Below are positions 8,097 through 16,462 of a DNA stretch of 36,270 bases, piece after piece. A program made the position numbers and the translations under genes. The notes beneath the pieces were generated by a model that worked only from the letters and a program-made list of their open reading frames with translations, was not told the origin of the DNA and ran no database searches. Source of the DNA: Spirochaetales bacterium (GTDB taxonomy: Bacteria > Spirochaetota > Spirochaetia > DSM-2461); the NCBI GenBank assembly GCA_016936555.1, contig JAFGXR010000079.1, positions 1 to 36,270 on the forward strand. The letters are read 5' to 3'. How positions within the stretch are numbered: the first letter of the stretch is position 1; every line of letters begins with the position of its first letter.

Positions 8097-8897
8097 TTAA
8101 ACCAATCCCTTTCTGATACGGCTCGAAATCATATCGATGATCGAAACCGTTAGAACCAGCACCATGACGATGATCATGGCCCGGGGCCAGGCCCTCGTCC
8201 GGATGGCGAATATCAGCGGCGCCCCGATTCCGCCGGCGCCGACCAGCCCCAGGGTGGATGCCGCCCTCATATTGATTTCAAAGCGGTAGAGCGTGTAGGA
8301 AATCAGCTCGGGGCTGACCTGGGGGAGAACGGCGCGGAACAGGACTTCCATGCTGCTGCCGCCGCAGGATTCCAGAGCCTCCTTCACCCCCATATCCATG
8401 CTTTCGATCGCTTCACTGAAGAGCTTTCCGAGCATCCCGATGGAATGGATCCCCAGAGCGAGAATACCCGCCGGAGCGCCGGGACCGACGACGCTGATAA
8501 AAATCAGAGCGAGAATCAGTTCGGGGAAGGTCCGGATCAGGGTGATGATAAACTTCCCGACCAGGGATACGCGCTGTCCCACGATGTTCTGGCTGGCCAG
8601 CAGGGCGAAGGGGATGGAGATGACCGCCGAGACGAATGTCCCGCTTATGGCGATGGCGATGGTCTCCAGAATGGCATAGGGGAGCCCGTCTATCGTCATA
8701 TTGGAGAGATAGCTCATATCGGGGTGGACGATGCCGCTCAGGAGAGAGGCGATAGTCCCTTCGGCCGTGGCCATGATGCCTTTATAGGGAATTCCCAGCA
8801 TCCCCCAGAGAATCAGGAGAGCCAGTCCGCCGTAATTGATAACCCGGTAGAGAATCTGTCCGGGGGTGATAGTTTTTCTGACAACAATATTTTCCAT
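8097..8897 (-). CDS. phnE: Phosphonate-type ABC transporter permease (PhnE family), second copy
   Basis: Inner-membrane permease of a PhnCDE-type importer. At 266 residues it has about six hydrophobic segments. The BPD-transporter EAA-loop region is SIGMLGKLFSEAIESMDMGVKEALESCGG, split by a typical glycine. The C-terminal segment LGLVGAGGIGAPL is the PhnE-family hallmark. Start and stop signals are shared: its ATG overlaps the stop of the preceding permease by one base (TAATG). Two PhnE paralogues side by side suggest a heterodimeric channel. The substrate cannot be read from the permease. Confidence 0.92.
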   Translation of the reverse strand: MENIVVRKTITPGQILYRVINYGGLALLILWGMLGIPYKGIMATAEGTIASLLSGIVHPDMSYLSNMTIDGLPYAILETIAIAISGTFVSAVISIPFALLASQNIVGQRVSLVGKFIITLIRTFPELILALIFISVVGPGAPAGILALGIHSIGMLGKLFSEAIESMDMGVKEALESCGGSSMEVLFRAVLPQVSPELISYTLYRFEINMRAASTLGLVGAGGIGAPLIFAIRTRAWPRAMIIVMVLVLTVSIIDMISSRIRKGLV

Positions 8898-9679
8898 TAA
8901 ACCAACCTCTTCCTGATATGTGAGCTGACAAAATCGATGATGAGGACCACGACGAAAGAGATGACGATAATCACCCCGACCCTGTCGAAATTCCTCCAGG
9001 CGAGATTGTGCTCGAAAGTCTGTCCGATTCCCCCGGCGCCCACATAGCCCAGAACGGCGGCGGCTCTGACATTAACCTCGAAGCCGTAAAGCGTATAGGA
9101 CATAAACTGGGGGAGTATCTGGGGCATTATGGCATAGCGCAGAATGTTGGGCTTGTCCGCCCCGAGGGACATGAGCGCTTCGACCTGACCGAAATCTATG
9201 GCTTCAATCGACTCATAGGTGAGCTTGGAAATGAGACCGAACGTGAAAATGGACAGAGCCACGACCCCGCTGAAAGGACCGATTCCGTAAACGGCGACGA
9301 ACAGCGAAGCGAGGACCATGGCGGGAATGGTCCTGAACACGTTGAGAATCAGCCTCACCGGTTTGCTGATCCAGGGGTTTTTAAGGAAGTTGCCGGCCGC
9401 CAGCACTGCCACGGGAAGGGCGGTAAGGGCGCCCCAGAAGGTGCCGACTATGGCCATGCGGATCGTTTCGAGCAGCGGCGAGATGACTTTGGCCGAATAG
9501 GACCAGTCTGGCGGCAGAAACATCCGGCCCAGAAGCCTTTTCCCCTTGCTGAAATTCTCTATGATTTCAATGGGATTGAATCCGGCGAAAACAGCGCTTC
9601 CGACAATCAGAAAAACAACGGAGAGCACAACGGCGTTCCGCCTGAGATTGCGGGGTTTCGGAACAACGATTTTATCCAT
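8897..9679 (-). CDS. phnE: Phosphonate-type ABC transporter permease (PhnE family), first copy
   Basis: Second half of the putative heterodimeric channel, 260 residues with about six membrane helices. The EAA-like loop is FGLISKLTYESIEAIDFGQVEAL, and the C-terminal motif LGYVGAGGIGQTF is shared with the downstream paralogue at 8097-8897. An N-terminal cytoplasmic extension rich in Arg/Lys precedes the first helix. It starts within the phnC stop (TGATG, one-base overlap), which ensures stoichiometric translation of ATPase and permeases. The PhnE family also includes phosphite and other oxyanion importers, so phosphonate itself is not proven. Confidence 0.92.
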   Translation of the reverse strand: MDKIVVPKPRNLRRNAVVLSVVFLIVGSAVFAGFNPIEIIENFSKGKRLLGRMFLPPDWSYSAKVISPLLETIRMAIVGTFWGALTALPVAVLAAGNFLKNPWISKPVRLILNVFRTIPAMVLASLFVAVYGIGPFSGVVALSIFTFGLISKLTYESIEAIDFGQVEALMSLGADKPNILRYAIMPQILPQFMSYTLYGFEVNVRAAAVLGYVGAGGIGQTFEHNLAWRNFDRVGVIIVISFVVVLIIDFVSSHIRKRLV

Positions 9680-10458
9680 CAGCCCTCTCCCAGCATTTCA
9701 TCGTGATGAATCGCCCGTCCGTAGACTTTCTCCAGATCGGCGAGGAAAGTCTTCTTGTCGATGTCTTTAATCTTCACATCGTAGACGATTTTTCCTTCCC
9801 TCACGCCGACAACGCGGCTCGAATATTTCAGGGCCAGGTCCACATGGTGCAGGTTGGCGATAGTGGTGATCCCGTCCTCTTCATTGATTTTTTTCAGATA
9901 ATCCATAACCTGAATGGTCGTAATGGGATCGAGGGACGCGACCGGCTCATCGGCCAGCATCAGGCGGGGCTCCTGTGCCAGAGCGCGGGCGATGGCCACT
10001 CTCTGCTGCTGCCCCCCCGAAAGATCGCTGGCGCGGCTGTGGACCTTTTCCAGGATATCGACTCTCTGGAGTGCCCGGTAGGCGATCTGCTTATCCTCTT
10101 CGGGAAACAGCCCCAGAATGGTTTTCCAGGTGGGGTGATAGGCGACGCGCCCCGACAGGACATTGGTCAGAACCGAAGCCCGCTTCACGATATTGAACCC
10201 CTGGAAGATCATGCCGATCTGTCTTCTGATATTTCTCAGCTCTTTCCCGCCCGCCGAGGTGACATCGGTCCCGTCGAAGGTGACCGTTCCCGATGTGGCC
10301 GGAATCAGCTGGTTTATCAGCCGAAGCAAGGTGGATTTACCGGCTCCCGAGAGGCCGATGACGGCCACGAACTCCCCCTCTTCTATTTTCAGGTTGATAT
10401 CATTTAAGGCTCTGGTTCCGTTGGGATAGACCTTGCTGACTCCGGTGAATTCTATCAT
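9679..10458 (-). CDS. phnC: Phosphonate-type ABC transporter ATP-binding protein PhnC
   Basis: Cytoplasmic ATPase of the importer. Walker A is [11 protein letters not shown], the signature is [15 protein letters not shown], Walker B is [12 protein letters not shown], and the switch His lies in [11 protein letters not shown]. The ATG at 10456-10458 (MIEFTGV) is chosen because CAGGAG lies just upstream and PhnC homologues begin here; an in-frame extension to 10530 would run through the promoter. At 259 residues it has family length. It heads a five-gene unit phnC-phnE-phnE-surE-HAD and is transcribed divergently from phnD across a 95-bp regulatory gap. Confidence 0.95.
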   Translation of the reverse strand: MIEFTGVSKVYPNGTRALNDINLKIEEGEFVAVIGLSGAGKSTLLRLINQLIPATSGTVTFDGTDVTSAGGKELRNIRRQIGMIFQGFNIVKRASVLTNVLSGRVAYHPTWKTILGLFPEEDKQIAYRALQRVDILEKVHSRASDLSGGQQQRVAIARALAQEPRLMLADEPVASLDPITTIQVMDYLKKINEEDGITTIANLHHVDLALKYSSRVVGVREGKIVYDVKIKDIDKKTFLADLEKVYGRAIHHDEMLGEG

Positions 10459-10481
10459 TACTGGCTCCTGTAATATTTTAC

Positions 10482-10538
10482 TTGCATATTGTTTAATAAA
10501 CTTTATAGAATTATAGCAGATTTTGATCACTGTATTAA
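10482..10538. promoter_or_regulatory. Divergent overlapping promoters of phnC and phnD with a palindrome
   Basis: Rightward (phnD): TTGCAT at 10482-10487 and TAGAAT at 10506-10511, spacing 18. Leftward (phnC): TTAATA (plus 10533-10538) and a perfect TATAAT (plus 10510-10515), spacing 17. The two -10 boxes overlap, and the palindrome GTTTA-A-TAAAC (10491-10501) lies inside the phnD promoter and at the predicted phnC start. One regulator could control both directions. Assigned by eye. Confidence 0.5.
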
Positions 10539-10553
10539 TAAAAGGAGAGTTTG

Positions 10554-11477
10554 ATGAAAAAAAACTTGTTTCTGATGGTGCTTATCGCCCTTTTACTCAC
10601 GACCGGTGCCTATGCAAAGGGGAGCGAAGATAGTGTCGTAAAACCTGAAGTTCTCGAAGTTCAGCTGATCCCTTCCCGCGATGCGACATACCTCGATGCC
10701 CAGAGACTTCCTCTTCAGCAGCTTCTGGAAGCCCAAATGGGAATGAAAGTGAATGTTACCGTAGCGACAGATTACAACGCTCTGATCGAAGCCATGGCTT
10801 CCGAGCAGGTTCACGTGGGGCTTCTGGCAACGACAGCTTATGTTCTGGCCGCCGATGAAGGCGCTGCCGAAGCCATTCTTAAATCTCTCCGGTTCGATGT
10901 CGATGACAACGGCGCCCTGATGAAGGACAAACCTCTGGTATCGGGTTATAAATCGCAGCTCATCGCCGCCGCCGACAGCGGAATCAAATCGGTTAAAGAT
11001 CTGGCAGGACGCAAAATCGCCATTGCCTCTTTCACCTCCACTTCCGGATTCGTATGGCCCGCCAACCTGCTGGCCGACAACGGGATCGATCCCGAATCGG
11101 GAGTCGAATGGATCAATGCGGGCGGACACGACAACGCCGTTCTGGCTGTTTATAACGGCGATGCCGATGCGGCATTCACGTTCAAAGATGCGAGAAACCT
11201 CTTCGATAAAGAATCCTTTTTCGACGATCTTATGAAAAAAGTCGTTCTGATCACCAACACGAGCCTCATTCCCAATGACACGATTTCCGTAATCCCCGGA
11301 CTGGATCCCGATCTGAAAAAGAAAATCGCCGATGCCTTTATCGCCATCAGCGAAGACCCCAAAGGCCATGAGATCGTCTTCGGAATCTACAGCCACGAAG
11401 GATACGCTCCTGCAAAGGATTCAGACTACAATGAAGTACGGACATACCTGGAAAGAAAGAACCAGTGGGATTTCTAA
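10554..11477 (+). CDS. phnD: Phosphonate-type ABC transporter substrate-binding protein PhnD
   Basis: Periplasmic binding protein of the importer, 307 residues. The N-terminal signal peptide [21 protein letters not shown] has no lipobox Cys. [22 protein letters not shown] opens the first lobe, and [17 protein letters not shown] (about 160-176) corresponds to the Ser/Thr-rich anion-binding loop of PhnD/PtxB-type proteins. [21 protein letters not shown] is the matching conserved segment of the second lobe. ATG 10554 is preferred over TTG 10551 because AGGAGA is optimally spaced. It is divergent from phnC, an unusual split arrangement, and followed by a strong hairpin. Confidence 0.93.
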   Translation: MKKNLFLMVLIALLLTTGAYAKGSEDSVVKPEVLEVQLIPSRDATYLDAQRLPLQQLLEAQMGMKVNVTVATDYNALIEAMASEQVHVGLLATTAYVLAADEGAAEAILKSLRFDVDDNGALMKDKPLVSGYKSQLIAAADSGIKSVKDLAGRKIAIASFTSTSGFVWPANLLADNGIDPESGVEWINAGGHDNAVLAVYNGDADAAFTFKDARNLFDKESFFDDLMKKVVLITNTSLIPNDTISVIPGLDPDLKKKIADAFIAISEDPKGHEIVFGIYSHEGYAPAKDSDYNEVRTYLERKNQWDF

Positions 11478-11501
11478 TCGGCTGAAATAAATACATTTCC
11501 A

Positions 11502-11529
11502 ATAAGGGAGACTCTCGAGTCTCCCTTAT
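11502..11529. terminator. Strong hairpin between phnD and the HD nucleotidase gene
   Basis: A perfect 12-bp stem, ataagggagact at 11502-11513 and agtctcccttat at 11518-11529, with a 4-nt ctcg loop. It is not followed by a U tract, so it could be a weak terminator, an RNA processing/stability element or an attenuator setting the ratio of binding protein to nucleotidase. Confidence 0.6.
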
Positions 11530-11561
11530 CTATATACCAGTAGAGAACAGGAGGCTTTCCT

Positions 11562-12230
11562 ATGCCCTTTGGAACCCATCTAGTTGAATCGCGCTCCCTT
11601 ATGGAGATTAAACGGTATCAGAACAAATACTGCTTTAAAAAGCGTTCTGTTGCCGAACATATGTGGTCCGTCGCCAAAATCGCTGAAGGGCTGGCTATCT
11701 GGGAAAGCAAAAAATTCGCCAATAAGGTGGATATGGCCAAGGTTCTGCAGAAAGCCATAAACCACGATATGATCGAACAGTGCACCGGGGATATTCTGGG
11801 ACCCACCAAAAAGAAAACCCGGGCCATGCAGGAAGCCATGGAGGAAATCGAGGAGATCGCCTTCACAGAGGATATCGAATCCCATCTCCCCAGATCATGG
11901 CGCAACCAGTTCAAGGAATACATCCTCAACCCCAAAACCGACGATGCGGAGGGGCAGATCATCAGAGCCGCCGATATTATCGATACGATCATCGAGTCGA
12001 TCGAGGAGATCAAGCTGGGCAATGAGATATTCAGAGCTGTGCTTATAGACAGTTCGGAATCCCTGATCAAAGTGGACCTGGAAAGCGTCAGATACTTTAT
12101 CAAATACGCGATCCTTGATTTCGATATCGATATCAGGGAGTTCTTCGGGGAAAAGCTTTTTGATTACAGGGAGACACTCCATTTCGACCCGGCTGTTTTT
12201 GAAGCCTGTGAGGACATCAGAGATATTTAG
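11562..12230 (+). CDS. YfbR-like HD-domain 5'-nucleotidase
   Basis: Cytoplasmic HD-domain phosphohydrolase related to E. coli YfbR, a metal-dependent 5'-deoxynucleotidase. Predicted metal ligands are H33 (RSVAEHMWSVAKIAE), H68-D69 (AINHDMIEQCTGDI) and D138 (IIRAADIIDT), with E72 as the catalytic acid position. The spacing is almost the same as the E. coli enzyme as I remember it. R18 is kept, but the following position is Tyr where E. coli has Trp19, reported near the sugar and relevant to deoxy selectivity. At 222 residues it is slightly longer than YfbR. AGGAGG lies 7 nt upstream of the ATG. It lies 85 bp after phnD, separated by a hairpin, so readthrough cotranscription is possible. Confidence 0.85.
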   Translation: MPFGTHLVESRSLMEIKRYQNKYCFKKRSVAEHMWSVAKIAEGLAIWESKKFANKVDMAKVLQKAINHDMIEQCTGDILGPTKKKTRAMQEAMEEIEEIAFTEDIESHLPRSWRNQFKEYILNPKTDDAEGQIIRAADIIDTIIESIEEIKLGNEIFRAVLIDSSESLIKVDLESVRYFIKYAILDFDIDIREFFGEKLFDYRETLHFDPAVFEACEDIRDI

Positions 12231-12234
12231 CAAT

Positions 12235-12261
12235 AAGGCTCAGATCATTTTTGGGCTTTTT
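12235..12261 (+). terminator. Weak intrinsic terminator after the HD nucleotidase gene
   Basis: An imperfect stem, AAG(G)CTC at 12235-12241 with GGGCTT at 12253-12258 (one bulged G, one G-U pair), runs into a T tract at 12257-12261. It lies in the short gap between convergent genes. Confidence 0.3.
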
Positions 12262-12294
12262 CAATCTTTCCCGAAGGAGAAATGGATTCCAGGT

Positions 12295-13515
12295 TCAGAA
12301 GGCGGATATTTCCTCCTGAAGTTTCTCCAGCAATTCTTCATAATTTGCCGGTTCTCTGAAAAATGAAGCGAAAAAATCGAGCCCGGCTTCGGCAACACGG
12401 GGAACCGTAGCCAGATCATAGTTAAAAGACCAGTATTGCGATTGCTCAATTTCATTCAGAATTTCTATCTGCAGATCGGAATATATTTCCCGGCCCACCC
12501 CCAGATGGGGCGCCAGTGCGCCTGATTTTTCATTGAACGCTTTCTGAGCGTCCGCACTTGCCAGTTCCTTCAGGATTTCTCCCGAAGCCTTTTTTTTCAG
12601 TGAGTTCGCAGAGAGGAGAACTCCGTCGACAGGCCCCAGCGAGGCAACCTCGACAGAGGGATCTATTTCCGGAAAGGGAAAAAAACCGGTATCGCCTTCC
12701 CCGAGATAGGGGATAATCCACGTGCCCATCAGAGTCATGGCCGCTTCACCGTTTTTCAGAAGGTCGGCTGCCTGATCCCAGGTGAGGCGGCTGCTGTTTT
12801 CATTGAAGCAGTCTTTATCGATCAAGTCCTTCCAGACAGACATGATATGAAGAACTTTCTCATCGGTGTAACCGGCCGTTCCCTCCATTAAATCTTCACG
12901 GAATCCGAACCCCCAGGTCCGGAGAATGAGATAGTCGAACCAGAATTGCGCCGGCCAGCGGTTGACCGAGCCGAGAGCGAAGGGAATAATTCCCTCATCT
13001 CTTATCAGACAGGCCGTCTCGATAAGCTCATCCCAGGTTTCCGGTTCGCTCAGACCGAGGCGGTCGAATATCTCTCGATTGTAAAAGAACCCCACATAAT
13101 GCTGGGTCAGTGGGAGCATGTAGAGTTCTCCCCTGTAGGAACAGGCCTCCAGGACTGATTTGTCAAAGGAATCATTAATGGGAAAAGTTCCCAGGAGATT
13201 ATCAATGGGAACGATTTTATCTCTTTCCGCCAGATAATCGGTCCGGGCGCCGGCCCAGTAGGAAAACAGGTCGGGAGGATTATCCGTTTCGAGCTGCAAT
13301 CGGATATTGATTTTGAATTCCTCATGTTCCATCGGCGTGGCAATGAGCCGGACGGAACTCCGGCTGCTGTTGAGCGATTCAGCCAGCTCATCAATCCCCT
13401 GGGAAAGACTGCCAGTAAAATAATGGAGGAGCATGACTGTATCAACCATCTCTTCTTTTTTCGAACATCCTGAAAATGCAATTAATACGATGAGAAAAAG
13501 AGCTTTCTTACCCAA
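12295..13515 (-). CDS. Extracellular solute-binding lipoprotein (family 1-like), orphan
   Basis: Predicted lipid-anchored sugar-type ABC binding protein, 406 residues. The lipobox FSGC follows a short hydrophobic signal (residues about 5-17). Family 1 features include PDLFSYWAGARTDYL, YMLPLTQHYVGFFYNREIFDRLGL, PETWDELIETACLIRDEGIIPFALG and a late NGEAAMTLMGTWIIPYL. The start is TTG at 13513-13515 with GGGAGG about 6 nt upstream, inside the end of the histidine kinase gene (8-bp overlap). No ABC permease or ATPase gene is adjacent. The coupling suggests it presents a ligand to the kinase rather than feeding a transporter. That role is inferred. Confidence 0.85.
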   Translation of the reverse strand: MGKKALFLIVLIAFSGCSKKEEMVDTVMLLHYFTGSLSQGIDELAESLNSSRSSVRLIATPMEHEEFKINIRLQLETDNPPDLFSYWAGARTDYLAERDKIVPIDNLLGTFPINDSFDKSVLEACSYRGELYMLPLTQHYVGFFYNREIFDRLGLSEPETWDELIETACLIRDEGIIPFALGSVNRWPAQFWFDYLILRTWGFGFREDLMEGTAGYTDEKVLHIMSVWKDLIDKDCFNENSSRLTWDQAADLLKNGEAAMTLMGTWIIPYLGEGDTGFFPFPEIDPSVEVASLGPVDGVLLSANSLKKKASGEILKELASADAQKAFNEKSGALAPHLGVGREIYSDLQIEILNEIEQSQYWSFNYDLATVPRVAEAGLDFFASFFREPANYEELLEKLQEEISAF

Positions 13516-15409
13516 GGGGAACCTCCCTGTTCGCGGGAAACCTGATCCTAAAGCGAACTCCCTCTCCCGGCGAACTCTCGCAGAGGATAGAACCTCGAAG
13601 GTTCTCTTCGATCAATCCCTTTATAATATTCAATCCGAGACCGGTCCCGCCGGCACCCGATTTGGTCGTGAAGAACGGCTTGTAGATCTGGGACAGATTT
13701 TCGGTACTGATACCTTTACCGTCATCACTGTATAAAATGACGATCTGATCAGATTCCTTTGAGATATGAATAGAAATAAGACCTTGATCTTTCCCTTCAA
13801 AGCCGTGAAGCAGGCTGTTATTTATCAGATTCGTCAGTGTCTGATAGATTATGGAGGGGACAGTCTCCACTTCGATGTTTTCATCTCCCCGGTATTCGAT
13901 TCTGTAGGGTCTGTTTTTAAGCTCATAGGAAAAGGCATCGATAATCTCTTTTACATAGCGGTCCAGGGAGATGACGGCCCAGTCCTCTTTTGCCTGGTCC
14001 GACGCGAAATTCTTGAAGCCGATGATCATGGACGTCGCATGACGCAGATTCCGGTTGACGGTTTCCGAGACAGTCCTGGATGTTTCAATAAGAGTCGTAA
14101 AATCTTTTCTGGTGAGATTATTCGCAATGAATTTCTTTTCTATCTCCGAGACGACCGAGCTTAGATGGGAGGATGCCGTTACAGCAACTCCCAGAGGGTT
14201 GTTGATCTCATGAGCGACCTTGGCACTCTGACGCCCCATGAGGGCCATTTTTTCCGAATGGATAAGGGTCTGCCTGGTTTTCTGAAGCTCTTCCGATCTC
14301 TCGCGTACACTGGATTCCAGGGACGAGCGGCTCACTTCCACTTCACCTGCCAGTGTCTGCATGGCCTGATTCAGCCTGAGAATCTCTTTCAACTGGATAA
14401 AATGCTGCTTCCAGACAAGACGATACTGTCCCGCTCCTATCCTTTCCGCCGCATCGAGAAAATCATTCATCTGCCTGGCAATCAGATAGGAGAGAAATAA
14501 ACCGGAACTGAACATTACCAGGGACAGGAAGGCAAGAATGACTGTTGTAATTCTGAAAATGATATCGAATCCGCGGAATAAGGTTTTTTCCGGAGTAATG
14601 ATAACCAGATTATAGAGATAGGCGGGATCCGTATAAGTCTGAACCATCAGCTTTTCAGTTCCCTTATCAGATTCGATATAGTCATAAATAATATTGTAGC
14701 GGCTATCGAGACTGCGGCTCAGTGCTTTCGCCGCAAAGGGGTAGCTAAAAAAACCGGAATTCTCCGGTATGGTTTGATTATCCGAACTGATAAGGATAAC
14801 CTCGGCTTCGGCGGCAGAAGAGAACAGGGAGAGCATTTCCTCGAAAAGCCGGCGGTCGATAGATGCCGCCAGCACATAATGGTGCCCTTTGTACTTCAGC
14901 GTCTTATAAAGCCATAAAGTGATATCGGTTTTTCTCCCTGAACCGATGGGCGGCCTTCCCATCCATAGAGAGCGCGAGGGATTTTCAAGCAGCAGTGCAG
15001 CCTGTTCGGACAGAAGGAACTTGTCCAGATCGGGAAATGGTTCGGTCAGAGATCTTTTTGCCGTTAAATCGATAACGATAAAGTCCTCGAGACTGCGCAC
15101 GAGTCCGGCCATTTTCTGAAAAGAAGCTATTTTTTCTCTTTCGATTATCATCTCTTCCAGAAGTTCCGGAAAAGCCGCCTCGGCAATAAGACCGTCGATA
15201 GTTATTTCAACATCTTCAAGCAGGTGATTGAGGTAATTCCGGGACTGATCAAGTATCCCCTGCGTAAGTTTTGTCGTGTTATCGACAATAATTGTACGGA
15301 TGGTCTTATTAATGATTGTCTGTGAAAAAAAAAGCGGAATAATACCTATCAGGACAACGAAAGTAATGGGAATATATTTAATGGATAGAGTCAGTTTTCC
15401 TTTAATCAT
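13508..15409 (-). CDS. Membrane sensor histidine kinase with periplasmic Cache-like domain
   Basis: Two-component sensor. One membrane helix lies at about 12-34. A periplasmic region of roughly 245 residues with a Cache-like appearance follows (ITLWLYKTLKYKGHHYVLAA, VQTYTDPAYLYNLVIITPEK), then a second helix at about 287-311, a HAMP-like linker and a coiled coil. HisKA has H401 in AKVAHEINNPLG. HATPase has LINNSLLHGFEG, YSDDGKGIS and a PFFTTKSGAGGTGLGL box. Numbering is from TTG 15412; ATG 15409 is the likelier start, though no good Shine-Dalgarno sequence is visible. There is no receiver domain and no adjacent response regulator, so its partner is elsewhere. It is followed by an overlapping gene for a solute-binding lipoprotein, the probable accessory sensor. 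Confidence 0.9.
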   Translation of the reverse strand: MIKGKLTLSIKYIPITFVVLIGIIPLFFSQTIINKTIRTIIVDNTTKLTQGILDQSRNYLNHLLEDVEITIDGLIAEAAFPELLEEMIIEREKIASFQKMAGLVRSLEDFIVIDLTAKRSLTEPFPDLDKFLLSEQAALLLENPSRSLWMGRPPIGSGRKTDITLWLYKTLKYKGHHYVLAASIDRRLFEEMLSLFSSAAEAEVILISSDNQTIPENSGFFSYPFAAKALSRSLDSRYNIIYDYIESDKGTEKLMVQTYTDPAYLYNLVIITPEKTLFRGFDIIFRITTVILAFLSLVMFSSGLFLSYLIARQMNDFLDAAERIGAGQYRLVWKQHFIQLKEILRLNQAMQTLAGEVEVSRSSLESSVRERSEELQKTRQTLIHSEKMALMGRQSAKVAHEINNPLGVAVTASSHLSSVVSEIEKKFIANNLTRKDFTTLIETSRTVSETVNRNLRHATSMIIGFKNFASDQAKEDWAVISLDRYVKEIIDAFSYELKNRPYRIEYRGDENIEVETVPSIIYQTLTNLINNSLLHGFEGKDQGLISIHISKESDQIVILYSDDGKGISTENLSQIYKPFFTTKSGAGGTGLGLNIIKGLIEENLRGSILCESSPGEGVRFRIRFPANREVPLG

Positions 15410-15497
15410 CAATTTAAAGCATATGTTATTTTTCCGCGAATAAAAGACATAAAAGAATCATACCGAATTTTTATTGACTCAACGGATGTTAAAACAG

Positions 15498-15525
15498 AAA
15501 AAAAACCGGCACAGGGATGAGCCGG
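15498..15525 (-). terminator. Rho-independent terminator of the lipoprotein gene
   Basis: On the minus strand a GC stem, CCGGC...GCCGG (plus 15521-15525 and 15506-15510, 10-nt loop), is followed by eight T residues (plus A run 15498-15505). It lies about 25 nt beyond the stop codon at 15552. Confidence 0.75.
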
Positions 15526-15551
15526 CACCGGTTGATTGAAAAAGAAGTATT

Positions 15552-16259
15552 TTACTGTCTTACAGCTGTAAGAACCCCGGTCATAGCGAGAACGCCGTTT
15601 TCAAGAGTAACTTTCAGGTCTCCGTCCCAGAAGTACATAGCTTCGGGATGGTAGTTTTCGGCGACAACATTAGAAGAGAATACTTTCTCAAAATCTACAC
15701 CCATGGCTGTTCCGTCAGAAGAAAATTCCGCTTCCAGCTCCTGGGGAGTTCCGATTTTTCTGCTTTCCATTTTCGCATCAGGGAGAGAGAGAATACCTTT
15801 GCTGTCTGTTGTGAACCGGTAAGCCGTTCCTCTGTGAACATAAAGGATGGAAATGGATCCGTCGCTGTTTTTCATAGCGTGAAGATTGTCGTTAACAACC
15901 TGTGATGCACCGGTAACACCGAACAGGAACAAGCCTCTGAGTCCAGTGGACATGGTGTTTTTAGCTTCCACATCGTACAGGTAGGTCATAAACAGATGAG
16001 TCGATCCAGCTGCAGAAGCTCCACTTGCCGCATCGTATGAATCCTCAGCAGCCATGTAACGTATGTTACCTTTCCAGATGAAGTGATTCATGGAATCGTT
16101 GCCGTTCAGCCCGACCTGTAAATCGATTACAAGGTCTTCACTTCCATCGGATACTGCAGCTGCTGCGGGCTTCGCTTCGGGTGTAGATGTCGGTATAGGT
16201 TTATTGCACCCTGTAAATACTAAAATTACAATACTGATTAAAAGGATAATTTTTTTCAT
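15552..16259 (-). CDS. Uncharacterised lipoprotein
   Basis: A 235-residue predicted lipoprotein. The signal peptide MKKIILLISIVILVFTGC ends in the lipobox FTGC, followed by a Pro/Thr/Ala-rich tether (about 19-40). The remainder is beta-rich and hydrophilic, with an Ala/Ser/Gly patch (SYDAASGASAAGSTH) and aromatic segments such as MYFWDGDL; I recognise no family. It is flanked by its own promoter (TTGATC/TATGAT) and terminator, so it is monocistronic. It lies between the histidine kinase and chemotaxis receptor genes without overlap. A surface or periplasmic role is all that can be supported. Confidence 0.8.
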   Translation of the reverse strand: MKKIILLISIVILVFTGCNKPIPTSTPEAKPAAAAVSDGSEDLVIDLQVGLNGNDSMNHFIWKGNIRYMAAEDSYDAASGASAAGSTHLFMTYLYDVEAKNTMSTGLRGLFLFGVTGASQVVNDNLHAMKNSDGSISILYVHRGTAYRFTTDSKGILSLPDAKMESRKIGTPQELEAEFSSDGTAMGVDFEKVFSSNVVAENYHPEAMYFWDGDLKVTLENGVLAMTGVLTAVRQ

Positions 16260-16289
16260 TATGTTCAGTCCTCCACTTTACTTTATTTC

Positions 16290-16318
16290 ATCATACAACT
16301 ATTTCACATATTGATCAA
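16290..16318 (-). promoter_or_regulatory. Sigma70 promoter of the lipoprotein gene
   Basis: On the minus strand, TTGATC (plus 16313-16318) and TATGAT (plus 16290-16295) are separated by 17 nt. Upstream (plus 16319-16375) the DNA is extremely AT-rich, like an UP element. GGAGG precedes the ATG. Confidence 0.55.
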
Positions 16319-16462
16319 TTTTTATTTATATTTTTTTATTGTATATATTAAAAATAATATACTTTACAAACTTTATGTACAATCCCTCTGCTTCCCCTAT
16401 CCCCTCCTGCTATTTTCAGAGGTGGAAAGGTAAGCAGATGATTATAGATATAGTGGAGGAAG

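Noticed and set aside
8097-11477. A complete phosphonate catabolism locus
   Set aside because: Only transporter components of Phn type are present; no C-P lyase, phosphonatase, phnW or ptx/htx genes lie in the window.
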